The position numbers and the translations under genes were made by a program. Shown here piece by piece: positions 7,809 to 14,275 of a DNA stretch of 43,001 bases. Position 1 is the first letter of the stretch. Every line of letters starts with the position of its first letter. Below the pieces are notes generated by a model. That model ran no database searches, had not been told where the DNA came from, and saw nothing but the letters and a program-made list of their open reading frames with translations. This stretch comes from Anaerolineae bacterium (GTDB taxonomy: Bacteria > Chloroflexota > Anaerolineae > Promineifilales > Promineifilaceae), in contig JAHBVI010000053.1 in the NCBI GenBank assembly GCA_019637635.1, positions 1-43,001 on the forward strand, read 5' to 3'.

Positions 7809-8165
7809 ATGACACAGGCTAACCAACAGTATGCAGAAAACTTGCAATTAGAACTGCGGCGCGGGGTGATTGTGCTGGCCGTGTTAAGCCAGCTACGCCA
7901 GACCCATTATGGTTACTCCTTGCGGCAGGCGTTGGCGGATAAAGGGTTCGACATAAACGAAGGCACCCTGTACCCGCTATTACGCCGGTTGGAATCCCAG
8001 GGATTGCTCAGCAGCGCCTGGGATTTGGAAGAAGGCGGTCGCCCGCGCCGTTATTACACGCTCTCCGAACTGGGCCAGAACATTTTCACGGAACTAAAAG
8101 CAGAGTGGAAATATCTGGGCGTGGTGATGGATGGGTTATTGGTGGATGAAAACAAAAATGCGTAA
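7809..8165 (+). CDS. PadR family transcriptional regulator
   Basis: A 118-residue winged-helix repressor. Diagnostic PadR blocks are RGVIVLAVLSQLRQTHYGYSL, the recognition region KGFDINEGTLYPLLRRLESQG and the wing GGRPRRYYTLSELG. Length is that of the short PadR-s2 class, without the C-terminal dimer extension. It is the first gene of a two-gene unit with the HAAS-type membrane protein at 8220, a pairing well known for PadR regulators. It is probably autoregulated through the inverted repeat in its own promoter. There is no ribosome-binding site, in line with a leaderless transcript. Confidence 0.92.
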   Translation: MTQANQQYAENLQLELRRGVIVLAVLSQLRQTHYGYSLRQALADKGFDINEGTLYPLLRRLESQGLLSSAWDLEEGGRPRRYYTLSELGQNIFTELKAEWKYLGVVMDGLLVDENKNA

Positions 8166-8193
8166 ATGGGTAATTGCCATCAATTACCCATTT
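8164..8193. repeat. Perfect 13-bp hairpin between padR and HAAS gene
   Basis: AAATGGGTAATTG (8164-8176) pairs perfectly with 8181-8193, loop CCAT. It overlaps the padR stop codon and has no T-run, so it may act as an mRNA stabiliser or partial attenuator between the two genes rather than a terminator. The GGTAATTG word also occurs in the repeats at 11203-11245 and 32655-32687. Confidence 0.6.
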
Positions 8194-8219
8194 GCCCGAC
8201 AGGTGTTAGGAGATAAATC

Positions 8220-9263
8220 ATGGACTTAATTGAACGATATGTGGCGGAGGTGGGGCGGCATTTGCCACGTGATCAGCGGGCGGACGTGCAGACGGAATTG
8301 CGCTCGCTGCTGCAAGATATGGTGGAAGACCGGGCGCAAACGAAGGTGGATAAGGCGGATGAGGCGGTGGTCACGGCCGTATTACTGGAAATGGGGCATC
8401 CCGAAAAAGTGGCCGCCTCTTACCAGACCCGCCCGCAATACCTGATTGGGCCGCAGCTATTCCCCATTTTTAAGATTGTGGTGACGGTGGTGGCGGTGGT
8501 ACTCACGGCCGTGACCCTCTTTGGCGTGGTGGTTTCGGCCTGGAACTCAGACGCCTTTGTGGTGGATGTGGCCGGCGCCATGGTGCGCGCTATTCCCGGC
8601 GTTATCGGTGCTTTGATCAGCGCCTTTGGCTCTGTCGCCATCGTCTTTGCCATTTTGGAGCGGGTTATCCCTGAATCCGAGTTAACGGCAGACGAAGAAG
8701 AAAAATGGGATCCGCGCCAACTGCCGGCGGTTGATGGCGGGCGCGAAATGAAGCGTGGTGAGCTGATTGGCGGGATCGTCTTTGGTGCGATAATTCTGCT
8801 GCTGCTCAACGCCTTTCCGCAATGGGCGGGCATCATTGTCATGCACGACGAGCAGGTGATGACCGTGCCGCTGTTCTCGGCCAACTTTTACGCCAACTTG
8901 CTGCCCTGGGCCAATCTGCTCCTGCTTGTTTCCATTGGCGTGGATATTTACAAACTGCGTTTCCGCTGGCGAAACCGGACGACACTGCTGTTGGATATAG
9001 GCGTGAATCTGTTAACGGCCGTTGTCGTCTACATCTTCATGGTCAACGGCCCGGTTTTGGGCGTCAATTCCACCTTAGCCCAGGCCACAGACTTTTCCCA
9101 GGAAGGGATTGAGTTTTTCACCGGCATCTTTGCCTTCATCGAGAGAATTGCCCTGCCCCTCATCCTGATTGCGCAATTCATTGCCATTGCCCAGAAGGGG
9201 TACCAATTGTGGCAATTGCCGAAAGGTGATACCCCGTCGATGGTGGCCGGGAAGATGGGGTAA
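8220..9263 (+). CDS. HAAS-domain membrane protein, PadR partner
   Basis: A 347-residue protein. The first ~75 residues (LIERYVAEVGRHLPRDQRAD, then EMGHPEKVAASY) form a HAAS domain (DUF1700-like), an alpha-helical domain found with PadR regulators and thought to transmit signals. About six membrane segments follow (from residue ~83). The Shine-Dalgarno AGGAG before ATG 8220 is good. It is translated from the same mRNA as padR, so PadR probably controls this membrane protein, perhaps with direct contact between them. The signal sensed is unknown. Confidence 0.78.
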   Translation: MDLIERYVAEVGRHLPRDQRADVQTELRSLLQDMVEDRAQTKVDKADEAVVTAVLLEMGHPEKVAASYQTRPQYLIGPQLFPIFKIVVTVVAVVLTAVTLFGVVVSAWNSDAFVVDVAGAMVRAIPGVIGALISAFGSVAIVFAILERVIPESELTADEEEKWDPRQLPAVDGGREMKRGELIGGIVFGAIILLLLNAFPQWAGIIVMHDEQVMTVPLFSANFYANLLPWANLLLLVSIGVDIYKLRFRWRNRTTLLLDIGVNLLTAVVVYIFMVNGPVLGVNSTLAQATDFSQEGIEFFTGIFAFIERIALPLILIAQFIAIAQKGYQLWQLPKGDTPSMVAGKMG

Positions 9264-9333
9264 TCGGTAATTGGTGATCGGTAAGTGGGGGAACTAATTT
9301 GTTTGTGGCAGCGTCTTAGCCTTTGCATATCAT

Positions 9334-9437
9334 GGGTGGTGGAAGGATAGACGGCTTTAGCTGAATGGTGGCCGGTCGGAGGAGAGCCTTTAGGCGAACC
9401 AGGCATCGGCTAAAGCCTCTCCTCATCCACCGCCACC
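9334..9437. repeat. Large palindromic element, GGCTAAAGCC family
   Basis: GGTGGTGGAAGGATAGACGG on the left is answered by CCTCTCCTCATCCACC-type sequence on the right, and GAGGAGAGCCTTTAGGC (about 9379-9394) pairs with GGCTAAAGCCTCTCCTC (about 9408-9424) with two mismatches. A related element is at 32704-32750. It precedes the DUF4349 gene. Confidence 0.55.
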
Positions 9438-9461
9438 AATTATCATACTCAGGAGGTTAAG

Positions 9462-10397
9462 ATGACCAAGACCAACAAAATACTCTTTCTACCCCTCTTA
9501 TTTCTGGCGCTGCTGCTGGTGAGTTGTGCCGGGGCTTCTATGTCCGAGCCGCAGTTTGCCTATGATACAACCGGTTCGGGCGCGGCTCCAGCGCCGGCCC
9601 AGGCGCCGATGGAAGAAGCTGCCGACGGTTCCGAAATGGCCTGGAACAAGGTTGACAATCTATCTTTTGCCTCCAGCCAAGGCGCTGCCGGGCAAGTTAA
9701 CCAGGTGGAGCGGCTCATCATTCGCACCGGTAATCTGCGGCTGGTGGTGGCAGATACTGAAGAGACGGTAGCCGACATTACCCGGCTGGCCGAGCAGAGC
9801 GGCGGCTGGGTAGTCAGCGCCAATCTTTACCAATATGGCGCGGACGCCAAATCAGGCGACATTACTATTCGGGTGCCGGCGGCCGGTTTTGTGGGCATCA
9901 TAGACGCGCTGAAAGCGATGGCCGTGGAGGTGCAGAGCGAAAGCGTCTCCGGGCAAGACGTGACCGAGGAGTATGTAGACTTGTCGGCACGGTTAGGCAA
10001 TCTGGAGGCTACGGCCGTGCGCGTGCGCTCGTTCCTGGATGAGGCCACCACCGTTGAAGAGGCATTGGCCGTCAATCAGGAACTCAGCCGGTTGGAAGGG
10101 GAAATTGAGGTCATCAAGGGCCGGATGCAATATCTGAGCCAGTCGGCTGCCTTTTCTACCATCACCATTTCCCTGACGCCGGATATTGCGGCCCGCCCGG
10201 TGCAGGTCGCCGGCTGGCGGCCACAAGGCGTCGCCAGGGATGCGGTCGAAGCTCTGATCAGCGCCTTGCAAGGTCTGGCGACCCTGGCTCTGTGGTTGGT
10301 CATTCTTGTCCTGCCGCTTGTTCTGCTGATTGGCATTCCGCTCTGGCTGTTGGTGCGCTTCGCCGTCCGGCGGCGGCGCGCCAGGGTAGCGGGGTGA
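9462..10397 (+). CDS. DUF4349 domain lipoprotein
   Basis: A 311-residue exported lipoprotein: the signal peptide ends LLLVSC-AGAS, so Cys22 or so would be lipidated. A low-complexity Ala/Pro spacer leads to a DUF4349 domain (about residues 83-235: RLIIRTGNLRLVV, SGGWVVSANLYQYG, YVDLSARLGNLEATAVRV, a coiled coil through ALAVNQELSRLEGEIEVIKG, then STITISLTP) and a C-terminal membrane helix with a basic end. The family is widespread with no settled function; an envelope stress or anti-sigma-like role has been suggested by context only. AGGAGG precedes ATG 9462. Confidence 0.85.
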   Translation: MTKTNKILFLPLLFLALLLVSCAGASMSEPQFAYDTTGSGAAPAPAQAPMEEAADGSEMAWNKVDNLSFASSQGAAGQVNQVERLIIRTGNLRLVVADTEETVADITRLAEQSGGWVVSANLYQYGADAKSGDITIRVPAAGFVGIIDALKAMAVEVQSESVSGQDVTEEYVDLSARLGNLEATAVRVRSFLDEATTVEEALAVNQELSRLEGEIEVIKGRMQYLSQSAAFSTITISLTPDIAARPVQVAGWRPQGVARDAVEALISALQGLATLALWLVILVLPLVLLIGIPLWLLVRFAVRRRRARVAG

Positions 10398-10400
10398 TAG

Positions 10401-10442
10401 GGTGTTTAGGTGTTCACGTGAGCACCTAAACGCCTAAACACC
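10401..10442. repeat. Inverted repeat (GGTGTTTAGG / CCTAAACACC)
   Basis: The ends GGTGTTTAGG and CCTAAACACC pair, with an internal CACCTAAA copy. It lies between convergent genes and supplies the stop codon (10434-10436) of the ABC ATPase. It could terminate both genes. Confidence 0.6.
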
Positions 10443-11195
10443 CGATTCAATGGCGGCGCGCACGGCCGTGACACAATCTTGAAATGCCGCCGTGCGTTCC
10501 ATTGCTAAATCTCTCGGTCGGGGAAGACCAGTAGGGATACGATGGGTGATGGTGGCCGGCCGTTCCGTGTTGGGGCGGCTGCCACCCATCACCAACACCT
10601 CGTCTGCCAGAAATACCGCTTCGCTGATACTGTGTGTGACCAACAGGACAGTTACGGGCATAGCTTCCCAGATGCGCAGCAGTTCCAGCCCCATGCGCTC
10701 TCGCGTCAGGGCGTCCAGCGCCCCAAACGGCTCATCCAGCAGCAAAAACAGCGGCTCATGCACCAGCGCCCGCGCCAGCGCCACCCGCTGCGCCATGCCG
10801 CCGGACAACTGCGCCGGGTATCGCTGCTCGAAACCGGCCAACCCCACCAGGTTGATCATGGCTTGCACACGGCCGTTGGCCTCCCGCCCATTCACCCCCA
10901 TCAGTTCCAACGGCAGGCGCACGTTTTCGGCCACCGTGCGCCAGGGCATCAGGTTATCGCGCTGGAAAACCAGGCCGATTGGCTCCTGGCGCGAATCATC
11001 GGCCATGTGAATTTTGCCAGACGACGGCCGTAACAACCCCGCCAGGATACGCAGCAAGGTAGATTTACCCACCCCCGAAGGTCCCACCAGGGCCACAAAC
11101 CCCCCGGATTGAATTTCCAGGGAGATATTTTCCAGCACCGGCAGGTCGTGAAAGGTATGGCTGATGTTGACGGCCGTTAAAAATGGTGTGGTCAT
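10434..11195 (-). CDS. ABC transporter ATPase of the riboflavin (RibXY-type) uptake system
   Basis: A 253-residue nucleotide-binding subunit of the nitrate/sulfonate/taurine class. Walker A GPSGVGKST, Q-loop LVFQRDNLMPW, signature LSGGMAQRVALARAL, Walker B LFLLLDEPFGALD and the switch His (LLVTHSISEAVF) are all intact. It is the third gene of a permease-binding protein-ATPase operon behind an FMN riboswitch, so it should power riboflavin or flavin-precursor import. ATG 11195 is preferred over an upstream start at 11231, which lies inside a repeat. The stop codon falls within the repeat at 10401-10442. Confidence 0.85.
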   Translation of the reverse strand: MTTPFLTAVNISHTFHDLPVLENISLEIQSGGFVALVGPSGVGKSTLLRILAGLLRPSSGKIHMADDSRQEPIGLVFQRDNLMPWRTVAENVRLPLELMGVNGREANGRVQAMINLVGLAGFEQRYPAQLSGGMAQRVALARALVHEPLFLLLDEPFGALDALTRERMGLELLRIWEAMPVTVLLVTHSISEAVFLADEVLVMGGSRPNTERPATITHRIPTGLPRPRDLAMERTAAFQDCVTAVRAAIESGV

Positions 11196-11202
11196 TGATA
11201 TG

Positions 11203-11245
11203 ATGTAATGGGTAATTGAGTAATTACCCAATTACCCAATTACGC
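11203..11245. repeat. Palindromic repeat of GGTAATTG / CAATTACC words
   Basis: GGGTAATTGAGTAATTACCC-like sequence followed by two more CCAATTAC copies in 8-nt steps. It lies between the binding-protein stop and the ATPase start and directly abuts the ATPase leader. Confidence 0.6.
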
Positions 11246-11248
11246 CTC

Positions 11249-12229
11249 TCACGGCTGCACCTTCTCCACAAACGTATTGGTAAACGCTGCTTCCAGATTG
11301 GGCACCGGGGCGTCTAATAAACCATTATTGAGCAAGATGTCGTGGGTCTGCTGCCAGGAATCGGCCGAAGTGATGCCCAACCGGTCTGTTTGCCAGATGG
11401 GCAGCGATGCTTGCAGCACCGGATAACGGTCATCATCCATCCCCTCCACATACTTCTTGCTAATCTCAAAGGCAGCCGCAGGATCGGCCAGTGTATCCTT
11501 TAACCCGCGCAGGGTGGCGCGCACAAAACCTTCCACCAGCGCCGGGTTTTCCTTGATGATGGTCTCATTGGTGATGAGGCCATTGCCCACCATATCAATA
11601 TAGTCGGCCACATCAATCACATTCACAGACTCACCCATGCTGGTTAACTGTACCGGTTCGTTATTGATGTAACCGACAATGACTTCTACTTTATCGGTGA
11701 GTAGTGACTCCACCTGGGTAAACCCAATTTCACTGGTGTTGACGTCCTCCGGTTGTAAACCGGCGGCCGAAAGTATCCCCAGATACCCCACATAACTGGC
11801 GCCAAAGAAACCGGGCAGCCCAATGCTGTGCCCGACCAAATCTTGTGGCGTTTTGATGTTGGCGTCACTTTTGCTAATGACGGCAATGGGGAATCGCTGG
11901 AACCATTCGAATATATACACCACCGGCAAATCCTGTGCGCGGGCCAATATCACCTGGTCGCCGCCCACAATGGCAAACGGCCGTTGGTTAGCCCCCACCA
12001 GCGCCATGCCATCTGTCTCAAAGCTGTAATCAAAGGACAGGTCAATCCCTTCCTCCGCAAAGTACCCCTTTTCTTTTGCCACATAAAATGGGGCATACTG
12101 TGGGTCGGCAATGTACCCCATCGGCAGGTTGATCTGGGTCATTGTCGGCGCTGTTTCCTGGGTTGCCTGGGAGGTACACGCCAGCAAAACAACGGCGATA
12201 GCCAATAGAAATATCAGAGAACGTTTCAT
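11249..12229 (-). CDS. ribY: Riboflavin ABC transporter substrate-binding lipoprotein (NMT1/THI5-like)
   Basis: A 326-residue lipoprotein: signal peptide MKRSLIFLLAIAVVLLAC with the lipidated Cys at about 18. The mature part is an NMT1/THI5-like periplasmic binding fold (MGYIADPQYAPFYVAKEKGY at the N-lobe, GGDQVILARAQDLPVVYIFEW, LVGHSIGLPGFFGASYVG). Proteins of this family under FMN riboswitch control in Chloroflexota have been predicted as RibY, the binding subunit of the riboflavin transporter RibXY. ATG 12229 has AAGGAG upstream at the right distance; the frame extends further but has no better start. Ligand identity is inferred from the riboswitch. Confidence 0.83.
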   Translation of the reverse strand: MKRSLIFLLAIAVVLLACTSQATQETAPTMTQINLPMGYIADPQYAPFYVAKEKGYFAEEGIDLSFDYSFETDGMALVGANQRPFAIVGGDQVILARAQDLPVVYIFEWFQRFPIAVISKSDANIKTPQDLVGHSIGLPGFFGASYVGYLGILSAAGLQPEDVNTSEIGFTQVESLLTDKVEVIVGYINNEPVQLTSMGESVNVIDVADYIDMVGNGLITNETIIKENPALVEGFVRATLRGLKDTLADPAAAFEISKKYVEGMDDDRYPVLQASLPIWQTDRLGITSADSWQQTHDILLNNGLLDAPVPNLEAAFTNTFVEKVQP

Positions 12230-12298
12230 CTTATTCCACTCCTTTAAGATATTGAAATTTGGAGACAAGGGCAGTATACGCCCCCCTATCTCATGTTC

Positions 12299-13075
12299 TT
12301 ATTTCTGTAACTTCCAGCGCAGCACTCGCTTTTCCAATAAGGCGACGAGGCCGTATAGGGACAAGGCGATTACTGCCAGTGTTACTAAAATAACAAATAC
12401 CAGGTCGGTTTTGAAAGATTGGCGGGCGGTAATCAGCAAAAAGCCCAGCCCCCGGCTCTGCGGCTGCACAAATTCGCCCACCAGCGCGCCAATAACGGCC
12501 AGGGTGGCCCCAATTTTCAAACCGGCCAGGAATACCGGCAGCGCCGCCGGAAATTCCAGTTTGCGGAAAATCTGGTTATTATCCGCCTTTAATACGTGCA
12601 TGAGTTCGTACAACTCGGAGGGTACAGATCGCAGCCCAACCACCATGTTGATGAGGATGGGAAAAAATACCACCAGGGCGGCTACGGCCACTCGTGACCA
12701 GTAAACGGAACTGATCCAGATAGTGAGCAGGGGGGCGATGGCAATGATGGGGATGGCCTGAGAGGCGATCAGGTAAGGGGAGATCAGCCGTTCGGCCAGC
12801 GGCGACTTGGCCAGCAAATACCCTAACGGGGCGGCTACCAGGCAGCCAATGAGCAGGCCGGGAATGATTTCGCTGATGGTGATGAGGCTGTGGCGCAGCA
12901 AACGGCCGTCCGCCACCACAATTTGCATCTGCCGCCCCACATCCAGCGGGCCGGGCAGGATAAATTTCTGGTAGCCGCCTAAAGTCACCAGCAACTGCCA
13001 GCCGATGATGAGAAAAGCAAAGGAAACAAGAGTGGTCAACCAGACAGGTTGTCTCCGCAAAATGTTCATTTCCAT
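12299..13075 (-). CDS. ribX: Riboflavin ABC transporter permease
   Basis: A 258-residue inner-membrane permease of the SsuC/TauC/binding-protein-dependent class, with about six TM helices. The EAA loop is visible as ELYELMHVLKADNNQIFRKLEFPAALP split over the ATPase contact, followed by FLAGLKIGATLAVIGALVGE. It is the first gene downstream of the FMN riboswitch, as in the predicted RibXY systems. The start is uncertain between ATG 13075 and ATG 13069; neither has a strong Shine-Dalgarno sequence. The longer frame to 13309 runs into the riboswitch and is not coding. Confidence 0.82.
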   Translation of the reverse strand: MEMNILRRQPVWLTTLVSFAFLIIGWQLLVTLGGYQKFILPGPLDVGRQMQIVVADGRLLRHSLITISEIIPGLLIGCLVAAPLGYLLAKSPLAERLISPYLIASQAIPIIAIAPLLTIWISSVYWSRVAVAALVVFFPILINMVVGLRSVPSELYELMHVLKADNNQIFRKLEFPAALPVFLAGLKIGATLAVIGALVGEFVQPQSRGLGFLLITARQSFKTDLVFVILVTLAVIALSLYGLVALLEKRVLRWKLQK

Positions 13076-13256
13076 CAGAAATAGACCGAATCTCAATCCG
13101 AAAGCGGGATTATGGAATTGTAGACTTCGGCTTACAGTACGTGGGCAAGAGAAACTATGATACGGGGAATAACGGCCGTTACCCAACCCCATGCATCGCC
13201 CCAGAGGCCCCACACCACGATGAGGCAAAGGCAAAACAATACAGACGTTATGTGTT

Positions 13257-13424
13257 GACCTTCTCCCATCCAGACTATCACTGTCGGCTCTGGCATTGCA
13301 CCAGATCAACCAACTTAATTGTCAATTGAAAATTGTCAATTATCAATTGGCAATTGAGCCGGGTCGCGGGCTTGGTTTGTATTGACCTTACCGCCGATCG
13401 GGAATTTCACCCTGCCCCGAAGGT
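13257..13424 (-). ncRNA. FMN riboswitch (RFN element)
   Basis: The minus strand carries the RFN consensus in order: CCTTCGGGGCAGGGTGAAAT, TCCCGATCGGCGGTAA, AGCCCGCGA, then GATCTGGTG-type and GCCAGAGCCGACAGT, and the closing ATAGTCTGGATGGGAGAAGG. The basal stem pairs ACCTTC with GAAGGT. Binding FMN normally shuts off flavin synthesis or uptake genes. The variable arm (forward 13318-13358) is made of CAATTGA-like heptamers. About 180 nt separate aptamer and ribX; within it GGGG..TAACGGCCGTTA..CCCC can form a hairpin (forward about 13166-13190) that may be part of the switch. Confidence 0.93.
13318..13358. repeat. Heptamer repeat (CAATTGA words) inside the riboswitch variable arm
   Basis: CAATTGA, AAATTGT, CAATTAT, CAATTGG, CAATTGA run in 7-nt register and fold into an A/T-rich hairpin. 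The position corresponds to the length-variable arm of the FMN aptamer, where extra sequence is tolerated. Confidence 0.6.
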
Positions 13425-13458
13425 GTGCCCCAAAGGGGCGTATCCAATTGTGGGGCAG

Positions 13459-13486
13459 ATTATATAAGAGACGGCCGTATCGTCAA
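13459..13486 (-). promoter_or_regulatory. Promoter of the ribXY operon
   Basis: On the minus strand TTGACG (13486-13481), a 16-bp spacer and a perfect TATAAT (13464-13459) lie about 35 nt upstream of the riboswitch. One copy of the ACGGCCGT octamer (13471-13478) sits inside the spacer. Confidence 0.75.
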
Positions 13487-13527
13487 CGCAATGTTACGTT
13501 AAACCTTTTCTCACGGCCGTTAAGTTG

Positions 13528-13536
13528 TGTTATACT
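13528..13536 (+). promoter_or_regulatory. Extended -10 promoter for the small membrane protein gene
   Basis: TGTTATACT (TGN plus TATACT, 13528-13536) is a good extended -10; no clear -35 is seen. Transcription would start about 35 nt before ATG 13578. It is back to back with the ribXY promoter. Confidence 0.5.
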
Positions 13537-13577
13537 CCATTCGCTATTTTATGATTGACTGAAGGAGATTTTTTCAG

Positions 13578-13757
13578 ATGGCTAAGAATAGAAAACGTCG
13601 TGAAGCACCCAAGCAGCCACCCAAGCGCTCCCTGCACGACCGCATTTATAATCGCAAACGGTCAACCGCCGAAAAGGTGATGATTGTATTAGGTATTCTC
13701 ATCGCCCTCAGCATGATATTGTCTTTGGTGGTCAGCCTGGGCAGCAGCGCCTTTTAA
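13578..13757 (+). CDS. Small basic single-TM membrane protein, 59 aa
   Basis: ATG 13578 is preceded by GAAGGAG with ideal spacing, and an extended -10 lies upstream. The product starts with a very basic stretch (MAKNRKRREAPKQPPKRS), has RIYNRKRSTAEK, then one hydrophobic helix of about 22 residues (VMIVLGILIALSMILSLVV) and ends GSSAF. This gives an N-in topology with a charged cytoplasmic tail. I do not recognise a family. Codon use and signals make it a credible gene although short. It stands alone, followed by a perfect hairpin at 13759-13829. Confidence 0.7.
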   Translation: MAKNRKRREAPKQPPKRSLHDRIYNRKRSTAEKVMIVLGILIALSMILSLVVSLGSSAF

Positions 13758-13758
13758 G

Positions 13759-13829
13759 GATTGGAGATGAGAGATTGGGGATTGAACTCGACCAATTTCC
13801 AATCTCTCATCTCCAATCTCAATTGCGTG
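13759..13829. repeat. Long perfect hairpin of GAGATTGG words (probable terminator)
   Basis: ATTGGAGATGAGAGATTGG on the left pairs without mismatch with its complement at about 13799-13825. It uses the same words as 2923-2996 and 6646-6718 and lies between convergent genes, so it may double as terminator. Confidence 0.7.
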
Positions 13830-13848
13830 TGTTATTGAATTTCCATTT

Positions 13849-14244
13849 CTAATCTCCCAACGGGGCTATCGCATCTACTTCAATTTCCACCAGTAAGTCG
13901 GGGGAAATGAGCCGACTCACTTCAACCATTGTCGCTGCCGGACGAATGGCGGCGAAAAATTCGCCGTGTGCCCGGCCTATTTCTGGCCAATCGGCAATGT
14001 TGGTCACAAACAGCCGGGTACGTATTACGTTACTCAGATCAACACCTGCTTCATGTAACGCCCACTTAATTTTCTGCAAGATGTACCGGGTCTGGCCATG
14101 CGGGTCGCCAGGGCATACTGTCTGGCCGTTTTCGTCTACGGCCGTTGTGCCCGCCACACACACCCACGCCCCCACCCGTACTGCGCGCGAATACCCCACC
14201 GTCCCCTCCCACGGCGCGCCGCTAGAAATGTTTTGTCGTTCCAT
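13849..14244 (-). CDS. RidA family (YjgF/YER057c) protein
   Basis: A 131-residue RidA-type protein, which forms trimers and hydrolyses reactive enamines/imines from PLP enzymes. The family marks are AVRVGAWVCVAGTTAV, QTRYILQKIKWAL, the ligand-contacting RTRLFVTNI and the C-terminal LVEIEVDAIAP. The Arg that binds the 2-imino acid carboxylate in classic RidA (R105 in E. coli) is not seen in the usual CIEAVA motif (here VEIDAIA-like), so it may belong to one of the Rid1-7 side groups. ATG 14244 has GGAGG upstream. It sits downstream of the DUF2877 gene on the same strand. Confidence 0.87.
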   Translation of the reverse strand: MERQNISSGAPWEGTVGYSRAVRVGAWVCVAGTTAVDENGQTVCPGDPHGQTRYILQKIKWALHEAGVDLSNVIRTRLFVTNIADWPEIGRAHGEFFAAIRPAATMVEVSRLISPDLLVEIEVDAIAPLGD

Positions 14245-14275
14245 TTTGTTTACCTCCACTTTGTCGGACTTCGGT

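Noticed and set aside
13076..13309. N-terminal extension of the ribX permease
   Set aside because: The extended frame runs through the riboswitch leader and the aptamer.
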